Shown here in pieces: positions 37,556 to 46,277 of a stretch of DNA of 64,000 nt; positions within the stretch are counted from its first letter, which is position 1; each line of letters begins with the position of its first letter. A model generated the notes under the pieces. That model had not been told where the DNA came from. It did no database searches and saw nothing but the letters and a program-made list of their open reading frames with translations. The position numbers were made by a program, and so were the translations under genes. Source of the DNA: Bradyrhizobium sp. CSA112. Lineage in GTDB: Bacteria > Pseudomonadota > Alphaproteobacteria > Rhizobiales > Xanthobacteraceae. Where the stretch lies: contig NZ_JAACFS010000040.1 of assembly GCF_029051645.1 (NCBI RefSeq), forward strand, positions 1 to 64,000. The letters are read 5' to 3'.

Positions 37556-38034
37556 CTCATTCCTCTCAATCAGGCTAAGGGCCTCACCGCATCGTCGGCG
37601 CACCTTGGACGCTTGCGGCACCCACCGGGCCACCGCTCGTCCTCCGCGAGCCGCAATTTCTTAAATTCAGGCCGGGCGTTCAACGTCCCTGAGGAACGGC
37701 CTTGCCTGCACTGCCCCGGCGCTCGTGGTGCCACGGTTTCGTTGCAATCCCTGTGCCGGGACCGCTCCGCAATTGAGACAGCGATACTGTCCTAACTTCG
37801 ACCATGCCAAATTTTTCTTTATCACACAAGCGCGTGAAAGTCCTTAGCGGGCATGCGAATCGGCGCCTGGCGGCCCGGGAAAAACTGCTGGTGGCAGGTT
37901 TGCGGCAGCGGCGCCCCGATCCGGCCCAAGGACCGCCGAATTTCGCAAGGAAATTCCTGGCCGGGCCGGTAGGCGAGAGAGCGAAATGCTCCCGCTTCAG
38001 CCCGGCGGCTGCGGACTTACAGGAGCTTTCGGTG
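37556..38034. other. Divergent intergenic region between gltB and a secreted-protein gene
   Basis: A gap of 479 nt without a convincing gene. It should hold the gltB promoter and that of the rightward gene. The only symmetry I see is GACAG-CGATA-CTGTC at 37777-37791, close to AT-rich sequence (AAATTTTTCTTTATC) at 37806-37821. An open frame from 37804 merges with the next gene but has no protein-like character before 38035. Confidence 0.4.
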
Positions 38035-38772
38035 ATGAAGTTGTTCACGGGATCTTTGGCGGCGGGACTGGTCCTTTTTGCGGGCGGCGCGCAGGCGCAG
38101 GTGCCCGGGCCTTCTTACACGGCGGCGTCGGATTTCGATGCCCCCTATGCGGTGGCACCGCCTCCGGTTCCCGGGCCGGAGTACGTGCCCGGGCGGCAGT
38201 ACGTACCCGGTCCGCGCTACGCACCCGGACCGCAATACGGATACGGCCCCGGCTTGCTGCCGTCGACGGAAGTTTATTCCGTGCTGCGCGACAACGGATT
38301 CTTGCCGCTCGGCATCCCCAGGCTCCGCGGCGTCGTCTACACGATTGCGGTGCACGACCGCGGCGGCGAGAACGGCCGGCTGGTGATCGACGCGCGCAAT
38401 GGCCGGATTATCCGTTTCGTGCCCGGGTACCGCATAGGCGACAATTACGACGAGGAGCAGAGCGCTCTCCAGGGACCTCCGGAGGCTCCGCCGGCGGCCC
38501 AGATCCAAGGTTCAGCCCAAGGTTCAGTCCAAGGTTCAACGCGGTCGTCTCGGCCAGCCACTCATGTTGCGAGCCGCACCGTGCCGGTGCCGAAGGCCAA
38601 GCCGCTTGCCGCCAAACCCGCTCCCGCGACGATCCAGAAGGCGGCAGCGCCTGCTCCGAAGTCGACCGAGGCGCAGGCGGCCGCCCCGGTGACAACCGGC
38701 TCGGTCCCAGCAAAGCCCGTCCCGCAGATTGCGCCGACCCAGGACATGCCCACGGTGCAGGGGCTGGAGTGA
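38035..38772 (+). CDS. Secreted proline-rich protein with PepSY-like core
   Basis: A 245-residue protein. A signal peptide ends GGAQAQ, then comes a tandem degenerate repeat of YxPGxxYxPGP units (about residues 40-75), a compact domain around TEVYSVLRDNGFLPL and LVIDARNGRIIRFVPGY that resembles a PepSY-type fold, and an Ala/Pro/Lys-rich tail with a short GSAQGSVQGS repeat. ATG 38035 follows AGGAGC. It is probably periplasmic or envelope-associated; the function is unknown. Confidence 0.75.
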   Translation: MKLFTGSLAAGLVLFAGGAQAQVPGPSYTAASDFDAPYAVAPPPVPGPEYVPGRQYVPGPRYAPGPQYGYGPGLLPSTEVYSVLRDNGFLPLGIPRLRGVVYTIAVHDRGGENGRLVIDARNGRIIRFVPGYRIGDNYDEEQSALQGPPEAPPAAQIQGSAQGSVQGSTRSSRPATHVASRTVPVPKAKPLAAKPAPATIQKAAAPAPKSTEAQAAAPVTTGSVPAKPVPQIAPTQDMPTVQGLE

Positions 38773-38779
38773 CTCTATC

Positions 38780-38895
38780 GTCGTCCCTGCGAACGCAGGG
38801 ACCCATAACCACGAGCGGTCGTTTTGCGAAGGCGTCTGCCATATCGCCTAATTGATAGATCACGCGGTATGGGTCCCTGCGTTCGCAGGGACGAC
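38780..38895. repeat. Paired palindromic repeat, family 1 (copy 3)
   Basis: TCGTCCCTGCG-AA-CGCAGGGACCCATAACC faces TATGGGTCCCTGCG-TT-CGCAGGGACGAC with about 55 nt between; both halves match the other copies closely. It lies between convergent genes next to an intrinsic terminator. Confidence 0.88.
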
Positions 38896-38901
38896 AGAGA
38901 C

Positions 38902-38932
38902 AAAAACGCCCCGGTCTTCCCGCGGCGTTTTT
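38902..38932 (-). terminator. Intrinsic terminator of the alpha/beta hydrolase gene
   Basis: On the minus strand ACGCCGCGG and CCGGGGCGT pair with one mismatch around a 5-nt loop and are followed by TTTTTG. A run of A on the other side allows some function in the plus direction for the secreted-protein gene. Confidence 0.8.
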
Positions 38933-38943
38933 ACTGCGGCGAG

Positions 38944-39717
38944 CTATTCATGCTGACCGGCGGCGGCCAGGATCAGGTCGGCGACTTTGTCGGGCTGCGA
39001 GACCAGCGACAGGTGGCCGGCTTCGAGTTCGACCGTCGTCGCATTCATCCGCTTGGCCAGAAACCGCTCGAGGTCGGGATTGATGGTGTAGTCGAGCTTC
39101 GACACGGCGTACCAGCTCGGCTTGCTGCGCCAGGCGGCAGCGGTGGTGCGGCCGGTGAACAGGGAGGCCGCGGTCGGCTCTTGCACGGCGTAGAGAACTT
39201 CCGCGGTCTTTCGGTCGACCCCGTTCGCAAAATATTTCAGAAACGCGTCCTCGGACAATTTGGTGAAGCCGTCATGCTCCTGAACGCCGGCGCGCGCAGG
39301 GCCTGCCGGAAACTTCTGCGAGAGCGCTACGAAATCCTCGCCCGCGTCGGGCGCGCGCGCCGCGACATAGACCAGCCCGGTGACCTTCGGGTCGGTGCCG
39401 ACTTCGCTGATGACGGTGCCGCCCCAGGAATGCGCCACCAGCACGGTCGGGCCGTCCTGCTGCGCCAGTGCGCGGCGCGTTGCGGCCACGGAATCTTCCA
39501 GCGAGGTCAGCGGATTCTGGACCGCGGTGACGTGAAGGCCCGCCGCCTGCAGCCGTGGAATGACTTCCAACCAGCTCGATCCGTCGGCCCAGGCGCCGTG
39601 CACCAGCACGACGTTCTTGGCCTTGACCGGTGCCGCGGCCGCTGCCTGCGCCGTCTGTGCGGCGAGCGATCCGGCAAGGATGCCGGCAATGACTGTCAGT
39701 GTCTGTAAGGTCTTCAT
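38944..39717 (-). CDS. Secreted alpha/beta hydrolase
   Basis: A 257-residue protein with a signal peptide (to about AQTAQA) and an alpha/beta hydrolase core: oxyanion region VLVHGAWADGSSW, nucleophile Ser in VAHSWGGT and the C-terminal His in EAGHLSLV. It is similar in form to small periplasmic esterase or salicylate-esterase-like hydrolases. The substrate is unknown. Confidence 0.88.
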   Translation of the reverse strand: MKTLQTLTVIAGILAGSLAAQTAQAAAAAPVKAKNVVLVHGAWADGSSWLEVIPRLQAAGLHVTAVQNPLTSLEDSVAATRRALAQQDGPTVLVAHSWGGTVISEVGTDPKVTGLVYVAARAPDAGEDFVALSQKFPAGPARAGVQEHDGFTKLSEDAFLKYFANGVDRKTAEVLYAVQEPTAASLFTGRTTAAAWRSKPSWYAVSKLDYTINPDLERFLAKRMNATTVELEAGHLSLVSQPDKVADLILAAAGQHE

Positions 39718-39844
39718 CGATCTGCTCCGTGTCCGTTTGTGCCGGCTCGCTGAGAACTTCGATCAAAGCAGCAGCAGCGTTACGGTTGTCACGCCGACGT
39801 GACCCGTGCGAGGCCTTGCACAATTGCGCATCAGGGTTGCGCGC

Positions 39845-39876
39845 AAAAAAAGCGCCCCGGTTTCCCGGGGCGTTTT
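39845..39876 (-). terminator. Intrinsic terminator of hsp20 (bidirectional form)
   Basis: CGCCCCGG and CCGGGGCG form a perfect 8-bp stem with a 4-nt loop; on the minus strand it is followed by seven T residues (preceded by GC), 36 nt beyond the hsp20 stop. TTTT on the plus side gives weaker activity that way. Confidence 0.9.
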
Positions 39877-39911
39877 CGCGTTCAGCCGATGCCGGCCGAA
39901 AGCTGGCCGCC

Positions 39912-40373
39912 TTACGCGGCGACCGAAGCGTCGACCACCTGCGGGGCGCCCGAATTGATCGGAATGCTGCGCGGCTTCTTGGCCTCGGGGATCTCGCGGA
40001 CGAGATCGACGTGGAGCAGGCCGTTCTCCAGCGAGGCGTTCTTCACCTGCACGAAATCGGCAAGCTGGAAGATGCGCTCGAACGCACGCGCCGCGATGCC
40101 GCGGTAGAGCACTTCAGAATTGTCCTTGTCGTTCTCGTTGGCGGTTTTCTCGCCCTTGATCGTCAGCGTGTTTTCCTTCGCGACGATCGAAAGCTCGCCT
40201 TGCGAGAAGCCGGAGACCGCAACGCTGATGCGGTAGGCGTTCTCACCGGTGCGCTCGATATTGTAGGGCGGATAACCGGGGCTGCCGTCTGAGGTCGCCT
40301 GATCGAGCAGGTTGAAGAAGCGGTCGAAGCCGACGGTGGAACGATAAAACGGAGTGAGATCATAGGTACGCAT
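39912..40373 (-). CDS. Small heat-shock protein (Hsp20/IbpA type, class A)
   Basis: A 153-residue alpha-crystallin-domain chaperone. N-terminal YDLTPFYRSTVGFDRFF is typical of the IbpA-like class A proteins; the domain ends with ENGLLHVDLVREIPE and the C-terminal IXI-type motif RSIPI (SIPI). It binds unfolding proteins during heat stress. The leader carries a ROSE-like thermometer and the gene ends at a strong terminator, so it is monocistronic. Confidence 0.94.
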   Translation of the reverse strand: MRTYDLTPFYRSTVGFDRFFNLLDQATSDGSPGYPPYNIERTGENAYRISVAVSGFSQGELSIVAKENTLTIKGEKTANENDKDNSEVLYRGIAARAFERIFQLADFVQVKNASLENGLLHVDLVREIPEAKKPRSIPINSGAPQVVDASVAA

Positions 40374-40450
40374 GGGTAGTCCTCCATTGAGCGACTGTTT
40401 CAGTTAACCCGCCCGCCATCGGGCCGGGCTTTAGTCTTCGTGCAGCCTCA
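40374..40450 (-). promoter_or_regulatory. ROSE-like RNA thermometer in the hsp20 leader
   Basis: In the RNA, UCGCU (40390-40394) lies 4 nt before UGGAGGAC, whose GGAGG is the ribosome site 7-8 nt before the start codon. The two segments can pair (GUC/GAC with an intervening G-G opposition), which is the defining ROSE arrangement (UYGCU opposite the Shine-Dalgarno). A GC-rich hairpin (GCCCG/CGGGC, about 40409-40430) lies upstream. At high temperature the last hairpin melts and translation begins. ROSE elements are established for Bradyrhizobium hsp genes; this copy is identified by eye. Confidence 0.8.
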
Positions 40451-40609
40451 GCGTTTTGGAGCTTTGGGTTTCGGTTCCGAAACACTGGTAGCGGCCTGCA
40501 CAGAAGTGATATGGGAGGGGTGAAACGGTGTTCAAGAGGGGCGAAACAGGCCCCTTTTTTGCGCTCCTGCCTTGATTTCCAGCCCTTTTCACCTAGCCGG
40601 TTGCTTGTC

Positions 40610-41557
40610 ATGACGCTCGTCTCTATCCCCGCCAATCCTGTTCCGGAGGACGTCGTCTCGGGCACCATCAAGACGCCCGACGGTGCGGAACTGCGGTTCG
40701 CGCGCTGGTCGCCGCCGGCGGGGCGCAAGGGCACGGTCTGCGTCTTCACCGGGCGCAGCGAGCAGATCGAGAAATATTTCGAGACGGTGCGGGACTTGCG
40801 CGATCGTGGATTTGCGGTGGCGATGATCGACTGGCGCGGCCAGGGACATTCCTCGCGCCGCCTGCGCGATCCGCGCAAAGGGTATGTCCGCGACTTCTCC
40901 GATTTCGAGGTGGACGTCGAAACCTTCGTGCAGCAGGTGGTGCTGCCGGATTGCCCGCCGCCCTTTTTCGCGCTGGCGCATTCGATGGGCGGCGCGGTCC
41001 TGCTGCGGGTCGCGCATGCGGGAAAGCGCTGGTTCGACCGCATGGTGCTGTCGGCGCCGATGATCGACCTGCCGGGACGCAGGACCGCGTTTCCGGCACG
41101 GGCGCTGCTTCGGACCATGCGGCTGATGGGCCAGGGCGGCCGTTACGTACCGGGCGGCAGCGACGCGCTGACCGGAACGGAATCCTTCATCAACAACCCC
41201 TTCACCAGCGATCCCGTGCGCTACGCCCGCAACGCCGCGATCCTGGAAGAAGACCCGACGCTGGGCATCGGTTCGCCGACGGTGGCCTGGGCCGATACCG
41301 CATTCAGGGCGATGCATACCTTTCGCGGCATGAACTACCCGTCCGAGATCCGCCAGCCGATCCTGATGCTGGCAGCCAGCAACGACACCATCGTTTCCAC
41401 GGCTGCGATCGAGGAATTCGCCTACCACCTGCGCGCCGGCTCACATCTGGTGATTGCGGGCTCCAAGCATGAGATCTTGCAGGAGCAGGACCGCTACCGC
41501 TCGCAATTCTGGGCGGCGTTCGACGCCTTCGTGCCGGGCACGCCGCTGTTCAAATGA
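40610..41557 (+). CDS. Alpha/beta hydrolase, lysophospholipase-like (PldB family)
   Basis: A 315-residue cytoplasmic hydrolase with nucleophile Ser in ALAHSMGGAVLLR, the acid in AASNDTIVS and the His in AGSKHEIL. The RGQGHSSR loop is typical of monoglyceride lipase/lysophospholipase-like members. ATG 40610 begins the conserved region; the open frame upstream to 40511 is not protein-like. It is divergent from hsp20. Confidence 0.88.
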   Translation: MTLVSIPANPVPEDVVSGTIKTPDGAELRFARWSPPAGRKGTVCVFTGRSEQIEKYFETVRDLRDRGFAVAMIDWRGQGHSSRRLRDPRKGYVRDFSDFEVDVETFVQQVVLPDCPPPFFALAHSMGGAVLLRVAHAGKRWFDRMVLSAPMIDLPGRRTAFPARALLRTMRLMGQGGRYVPGGSDALTGTESFINNPFTSDPVRYARNAAILEEDPTLGIGSPTVAWADTAFRAMHTFRGMNYPSEIRQPILMLAASNDTIVSTAAIEEFAYHLRAGSHLVIAGSKHEILQEQDRYRSQFWAAFDAFVPGTPLFK

Positions 41558-41570
41558 CGCTCACGCGCTG

Positions 41571-41719
41571 TCATTGCCGGATGGCGTTCCCCGGATGCTG
41601 CGCAGCGCGCCGCCCTTGCGGCGTGGTGCGCTGCTGATCCGGGGTCCACTCGCTGCGATAGTAGGTCCCGGCTCTGCGGAGCAGCGTTGCACGCTGCACC
41701 GCGTCCGGGACACGCGAGA
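41571..41719. repeat. Palindrome-rich intergenic repeat (GTCATTGCCGGATGGCG type)
   Basis: Contains CCCCGGAT/ATCCGGGG arms with inner GCGCAGCGC, then a second half with TCCCGG/CCGGGA arms (GTCCCGGCTCTGCGGAGC and GCGTCCGGGACACGCGAG). It fills the whole gap between convergent genes. Confidence 0.7.
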
Positions 41720-41733
41720 CGATCGAGGGAGGC

Positions 41734-42408
41734 TTACGTCCTTCCAGCCGACGGCTTCGGCAGCCGCGCCGTGATCCGCTCCGGCAGCCGCCGTTCGACG
41801 AACAGCGTCCTGACCTCGGCGACGCTGAGGTAGCGCGCCTCGCCTTCGCCCTTGCCGAGGATTTTCAGCAGGACAGGCCATTCGCCCTTCATCAGGATCG
41901 GGTAGTACCAGTGCGCCGCATCGCCGTCGCGCTTGATGTTGGCGGCCATGAAGGCGTCGATCTCTTTCGCCGTCAGTCCGAGTTCGATGCCCCCTGAAGG
42001 ATCCTTGCAGTCCTTGCCGAAGGTGGCGAGCCGGTCGATCTGCTCTTCATGAACCTTCGCGCCGGCGTCGAGAATGCGCGAGCCGCCGCCATGCTTGTCG
42101 AGGGGACCGTTGCGCAGTTCGTCGAGCACGGCGCCCGAGGTCGCGCTCTTCAAGACGCGCAGCGGCCCGAGGCCGTTCGCAATGACGGCGACCATCCAGG
42201 TTTTCAGCCGCACACTCTTTTGGGCCGAGCCGGTTTCGCCGCTTGCGAGGCCGATCATTTCGGTGAGCTTTTCTAGCGGCACGTCGTGGCCGCTGACGTA
42301 GCCATTGGCGACCAGCGCGCGCAAAAACGGGCATGGATTATTGGGGGAAACGGGAATCTGTCCGGCCGGCGTGGTGGGCGGAGCAGTACCGATGGGGTTG
42401 TCCGACAT
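41734..42408 (-). CDS. Protein of unknown function with N-terminal NPCPFLRALVANGY motif
   Basis: A 224-residue cytoplasmic protein with no signal peptide. Near the N-terminus NPCPFLRALVANGYV includes a Pro-Cys-Pro triplet of the kind that ligates haem in haem-thiolate peroxygenases; the C-terminal part (FMAANIKRDGDAAHWYYPILMKGEWPVLL, then SVAEVRTLFVERRLPERI) is distinct. The resemblance to peroxygenases is limited to that motif and is not enough for a call. Confidence 0.7.
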   Translation of the reverse strand: MSDNPIGTAPPTTPAGQIPVSPNNPCPFLRALVANGYVSGHDVPLEKLTEMIGLASGETGSAQKSVRLKTWMVAVIANGLGPLRVLKSATSGAVLDELRNGPLDKHGGGSRILDAGAKVHEEQIDRLATFGKDCKDPSGGIELGLTAKEIDAFMAANIKRDGDAAHWYYPILMKGEWPVLLKILGKGEGEARYLSVAEVRTLFVERRLPERITARLPKPSAGRT

Positions 42409-42567
42409 GGCTTCAAATCCTCAAAGCGACAAGTATGAAAATCGGTCCGCCGCCAAAGGCGAAGCGGATGACGGTTCTGAAAAAAGGAATTCGGTGGCGC
42501 GCTACTTCAGCGTGTAGCAAGTTTTGGCGGAATTCGACGCCGTGTCAACCGACCGGCTTACACACGC

Positions 42568-44382
42568 TCAGGAATCTGCGGCGAGCTTGGGAGAGGATTC
42601 GACGAGTGTCAATCTACTGAAGGGGATGCCGGCTTTCACAAGGCCGTCGCGGTAGTGGGCAATATCGGCCGGCATCTTCCAGTGAAAATTCCGCAAATAG
42701 CGCTCGACGGTCAGGGTCGGGTAGTTGCTCAAGAGAACCTCGGCCGCGTTTGCCGCTTCTGCGGTTCGTCCCAATTGCGCCAACGCTGCTGCGCGTATCG
42801 CCAGCGCCTGGAGATGATTGGGATTCACATAAAGCTCTTCGCGCGCCCAGGACAGCGAAGCGTCATATTGCCCGAGCAGGTAGTGGCTGAAGGCATTCAC
42901 TGCGGCCCACTGATATCGAGGGTCGTTGTTGCCTTGCTGCGCCGCCATCGTAAACAGTTCGATGGCTTGCCGGTGTTCGCCGCTCGTGAGATGACAAAAG
43001 CCGAGCACGCCGCGGGCGCCCATGTCGTACGGATTGAGCCCGACTGCGCGCTTTGCGGCATCCATTGCCGCCTCGTAGTGTCCTTCCACTGCGTGCAGAA
43101 AGGCCAGAATCTGAAACGCAAAAGACGAACGGGGGTCGAGCCGGACGCTGCTTTCCGCGAGGCTCATCGCAGATTCCCACAATTCGCGTGTGCTCTTGAT
43201 CCATCCGAACTGCATGCCCTGCATCTGGATCGTGGCGAGATAGGCGCGCGCGATCGACAGCGTCGGATCGAGCGCGATGGCTTCTTTGAACAGGCTGATC
43301 GAGGTTTCGTAATCCGCCTTGGTGTGCAGGTAGTAGTAGGACAGCCCTTTCAGGAACCGATCCCATGCAGTGATGTCGTTCGACGACGAGCGGGGTGGGG
43401 CGGAGGCTTCCGCCCGGTAGATCTCGGCCGCGATTGCGGCTGACAGGCTGGTGGTGAGTTCGTCCTGCATCGCGAACAGGTCGCCGATGTCGCGGTCAAG
43501 CCGGCCGGTCCATAATTGCTCGCCGGTCTCGGGCGCGATCAGCTCGGCGGTGACGCGGATCTTGGTTGCGGCGCGCCGGACCGAACCCTGGATCAGATAG
43601 GTCGCGTCGATCTCGCGCGCGATCAGGCGCGTGCTGACGTTCTTGCCCTTGAACGAGAACGTCGCATTCCGGCTCAGCACCCGGTAGAACGATTGCAGCG
43701 ACAGCGCGTGGATCAGGTCCTCGGTGAGCCCGTCGGAAAAATACTCGTCGGCGCTTTCGCTGAGATTCGCGAACGGCAGCACGCCCACGATTGCCGTGCG
43801 ATACTGGGCCGGAAGATTGGTGACCGACGTTTCGGTCGAGGCTTTGGGCGCAATGCTGCTGGTGTCGGACCCGGCGGGCTGCCAAGTCCATACATGGATT
43901 GGCTCCTCGATATTCTTGAACCGGTGGGGACCGGCATCAACGAGCGTCACGCTGAGACGCTTGCCGGCCTCATGACAGGCCTTGCCCGAAACGGCGATGC
44001 CGCCGGGTTCGGCGACCGATTCGAGGCGAACGGCGATGTTGACATCGTCGCCGAACACCTCGTCCTCGTCGGCCATCACATCGCCCATGTGGATGCCCAT
44101 GCGGAATTGCATGAGGCGGTCGGCGGGGAGGTGCTCGTTGCGCTCCGCCATCACCATCTGCATCGCGACTGCGGCCTCGATGGCGCCGACGATAGAGGGA
44201 AATTCCAGGAGGAAGCCGTCGCCGGTGTTCTTCACCAGGCGGCCACCATGATTGAGGATGATCGGGTAGATCGCGGTGCGATGGGCCTTGAACGTGGCGT
44301 GCGTCCCCGCCTCGTCGGCCCCCATCATGCGGGAATAGCCGGCGACGTCAGCGCAGACGATGGCTGCCAGGCGTCTCTCCAT
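42568..44382 (-). CDS. Class III adenylate/guanylate cyclase with TolB-like and TPR domains (paralogue 1)
   Basis: A 604-residue three-part protein. Residues 1-165 form a class III cyclase domain: metal-binding Asp in CADVAGYSRMM and in NTGDGFLLEF, transition-state Asn and Arg in FGDDVNIAVRLE. A middle TolB-like alpha/beta domain (about 195-330, FANLSESADEYFSDGLTEDL) is followed by TPR-like repeats (about 340-590). It has no transmembrane segment. It probably makes cAMP in response to a partner bound by the TPRs. A related gene lies at 51.7 kb. Confidence 0.9.
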   Translation of the reverse strand: MERRLAAIVCADVAGYSRMMGADEAGTHATFKAHRTAIYPIILNHGGRLVKNTGDGFLLEFPSIVGAIEAAVAMQMVMAERNEHLPADRLMQFRMGIHMGDVMADEDEVFGDDVNIAVRLESVAEPGGIAVSGKACHEAGKRLSVTLVDAGPHRFKNIEEPIHVWTWQPAGSDTSSIAPKASTETSVTNLPAQYRTAIVGVLPFANLSESADEYFSDGLTEDLIHALSLQSFYRVLSRNATFSFKGKNVSTRLIAREIDATYLIQGSVRRAATKIRVTAELIAPETGEQLWTGRLDRDIGDLFAMQDELTTSLSAAIAAEIYRAEASAPPRSSSNDITAWDRFLKGLSYYYLHTKADYETSISLFKEAIALDPTLSIARAYLATIQMQGMQFGWIKSTRELWESAMSLAESSVRLDPRSSFAFQILAFLHAVEGHYEAAMDAAKRAVGLNPYDMGARGVLGFCHLTSGEHRQAIELFTMAAQQGNNDPRYQWAAVNAFSHYLLGQYDASLSWAREELYVNPNHLQALAIRAAALAQLGRTAEAANAAEVLLSNYPTLTVERYLRNFHWKMPADIAHYRDGLVKAGIPFSRLTLVESSPKLAADS

Positions 44383-44561
44383 GTCCCCACTATATCCCCA
44401 ACGGTGCCGGAATGGGCGGCATAACCACTACGTGGTCCGCCAACCGATTCCAATGTTTATAAAATATGCGTAATCTAGCGGAAGCCCAATTTGCTCATGA
44501 TAGCACTGCAAACCGTCTAGGATCGGCACACGCGCAAAAAATAAGGGCAGGTTGGGTCAAA

Positions 44562-45206
44562 ATGATGGTTGAGACGCTCGGCATTCACGAACTCTGGCTT
44601 TTCGTCCTCTCCGGGTTGCTGCTCAACGTCACCCCAGGCCCGGACACGGCCTATATTATTGGCCGCAGCATCCAGTTGGGCTGGCGCGGCGGGGCGGCAG
44701 CGGCGATCGGCATCTGCTGCGGCTGCCTGGTCCATGTATTCGGCGCCGCCATCGGCCTGTCGGCGCTGCTGATGGCGTCATCGACCGCCTTCACGGTCCT
44801 GAAATGGGTCGGCGCGGCCTATCTTCTGTTGACGGGCATCCAGATGCTGAAGTCGCGCCCGCAGCCGATTGCGGAGGTGGCGGCAGCGGCCGATACGTCG
44901 CTTTCCCGCGTGTTCTGGCAGGGCGCGCTAACCAACGTGCTCAATCCGAAAGTGGCGTTGTTCTTCCTGGCCTTCCTGCCGCAATTCGTGGCCGCGGAGT
45001 CTGCCCACAAGACGCTGGCTTTTCTGGCCTTGGGCATAATCTTCATCTTCAATGGCATGCTCTGGTGCCTCGGGGTTGCAGCTTTCGCGGCAAGGGCGGC
45101 GCGCCGCATCAGGCAATCGGCCAATGTGATGGCCTGGATCAACCGCGTGCTCGGCGGACTGTTCGTCTATCTCGGCGTTCGCGTTGCGATGCTGGAGGCG
45201 CGCTAG
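44562..45206 (+). CDS. LysE/RhtB family exporter
   Basis: A 214-residue inner-membrane protein with about six helices and the LysE N-terminal signature NVTPGPDTAYIIGRS, plus GALTNVLNPKVALFFLAFLPQF. It exports amino acids or related small molecules. The start is ATG 44562 or 44565; the longer frame includes leader DNA. It is divergent from the cyclase gene. Confidence 0.9.
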   Translation: MMVETLGIHELWLFVLSGLLLNVTPGPDTAYIIGRSIQLGWRGGAAAAIGICCGCLVHVFGAAIGLSALLMASSTAFTVLKWVGAAYLLLTGIQMLKSRPQPIAEVAAAADTSLSRVFWQGALTNVLNPKVALFFLAFLPQFVAAESAHKTLAFLALGIIFIFNGMLWCLGVAAFAARAARRIRQSANVMAWINRVLGGLFVYLGVRVAMLEAR

Positions 45207-45280
45207 GTTCGGCTTGTCCGCCTGTCCAGAGAATTCCTTCGCAGGGAATTCGCGGGCTTCCTGCATGGCCTCGGGAGAAG

Positions 45281-46033
45281 TTACGACATCAGTTTCACGA
45301 GCGCATTGCTGGCGAGGTAGAGGCCGAGAACAATCATGCCGATCTGGAACCAGCGCCGAAAGATATCCGGCTGCAGCCGCGTCCGCACCGCCTGTCCGAT
45401 GAACATGCCGGCAAAGGACGCCGCCATGGCGACCGCGCCCGGCAGTGCGGTTGCGGTCGTCAGCAGGCCGGCGCCGGTGAGGTTGAGACCAAGCGCCAGG
45501 GTCGCGACCGTGAAGAACACGCCCAGTGCCTGGATCAGTTCTTCCTTTTCCATCCCGATCGCCTGCAGGAACGGCACGGACGGGATGACCTGTACGCCGG
45601 TTGCCGCCGAAATCATGCCGGTGACCAGCCCGACGATGCCGCCGACCCATTTTTCGTTTCGGCGGGCAATGGTGAAATTAAACTTGCTCAGGCCGATAAT
45701 GGCATTGATCGCCAGCAGCAGGCCGAGCGCGATCGTGGCGTAGCGCGCATAGGGCCCGGTCAGCGACCCCGCGTTCAGCCAGACACCCGCGGCCGTTCCG
45801 GCCAGCAACGGCCATAGCCGTCGGAAAATATCGCGCAAGTACGGACCGCCGAAGGTTTGCCAGATGTTGGTGACGATCGCCGGCACGATGACGATGGCGA
45901 TCGCCTGGGCCGGCGGCATCGACACCGCAAGCAGGCCCATCGACACCGTCGGCAGGCCGAGCCCGATTGCGCCTTTCACGAAGCCCGCGAGCAGGAACGT
46001 AGCGGTGACGAGGAGAAGCAAGGAATCCAACAT
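45281..46033 (-). CDS. TSUP family (TauE/SafE) membrane protein
   Basis: A 250-residue protein with seven or eight hydrophobic helices and TSUP features GFVKGAIGLGLPTVSM and TGMISAATGVQVIPSVPFLQAIGMEKEELIQALG, a duplicated half. It probably moves sulfonate- or sulfite-like organic anions. ATG 46033 is preferred; an ATG 18 nt upstream is possible. It is divergent from a LysR regulator, which may control it. Confidence 0.88.
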   Translation of the reverse strand: MLDSLLLLVTATFLLAGFVKGAIGLGLPTVSMGLLAVSMPPAQAIAIVIVPAIVTNIWQTFGGPYLRDIFRRLWPLLAGTAAGVWLNAGSLTGPYARYATIALGLLLAINAIIGLSKFNFTIARRNEKWVGGIVGLVTGMISAATGVQVIPSVPFLQAIGMEKEELIQALGVFFTVATLALGLNLTGAGLLTTATALPGAVAMAASFAGMFIGQAVRTRLQPDIFRRWFQIGMIVLGLYLASNALVKLMS

Positions 46034-46135
46034 GGCCGGACCTTGACCCATCGACGCATCGGGCACAATCTGGAGGTTACGGAGACAGCCTTCGGAATGG
46101 GCGAAGGCTGGTGATGGGCCGGCCGCGCGCATTGT

Positions 46136-46265
46136 CCTCATCCTGAGGAGCGCGCATGGCGCGCGTCTCGAAGGATGGCCGCGGGCGAAATCCGGGCCTC
46201 ATGGTTCGCCCGGCGATGCGAAGCATCGTCCGGAGACGCGCCTTCGGCGCTCCTCACCATGAGGG
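46136..46265. repeat. Palindrome-rich intergenic repeat (CCTCATCCTGAGGAGC type)
   Basis: Left end CCTCATCCTGAGGAGCGCGC and right end GGCGCTCCTCACCATGAGGG are inverse relatives; inside, GAGACGCGCC pairs with GGCGCGCGTCTC-like sequence. It occupies most of the divergent region between the TSUP and LysR genes. Confidence 0.75.
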
Positions 46266-46277
46266 TTAGGAGGGCTT

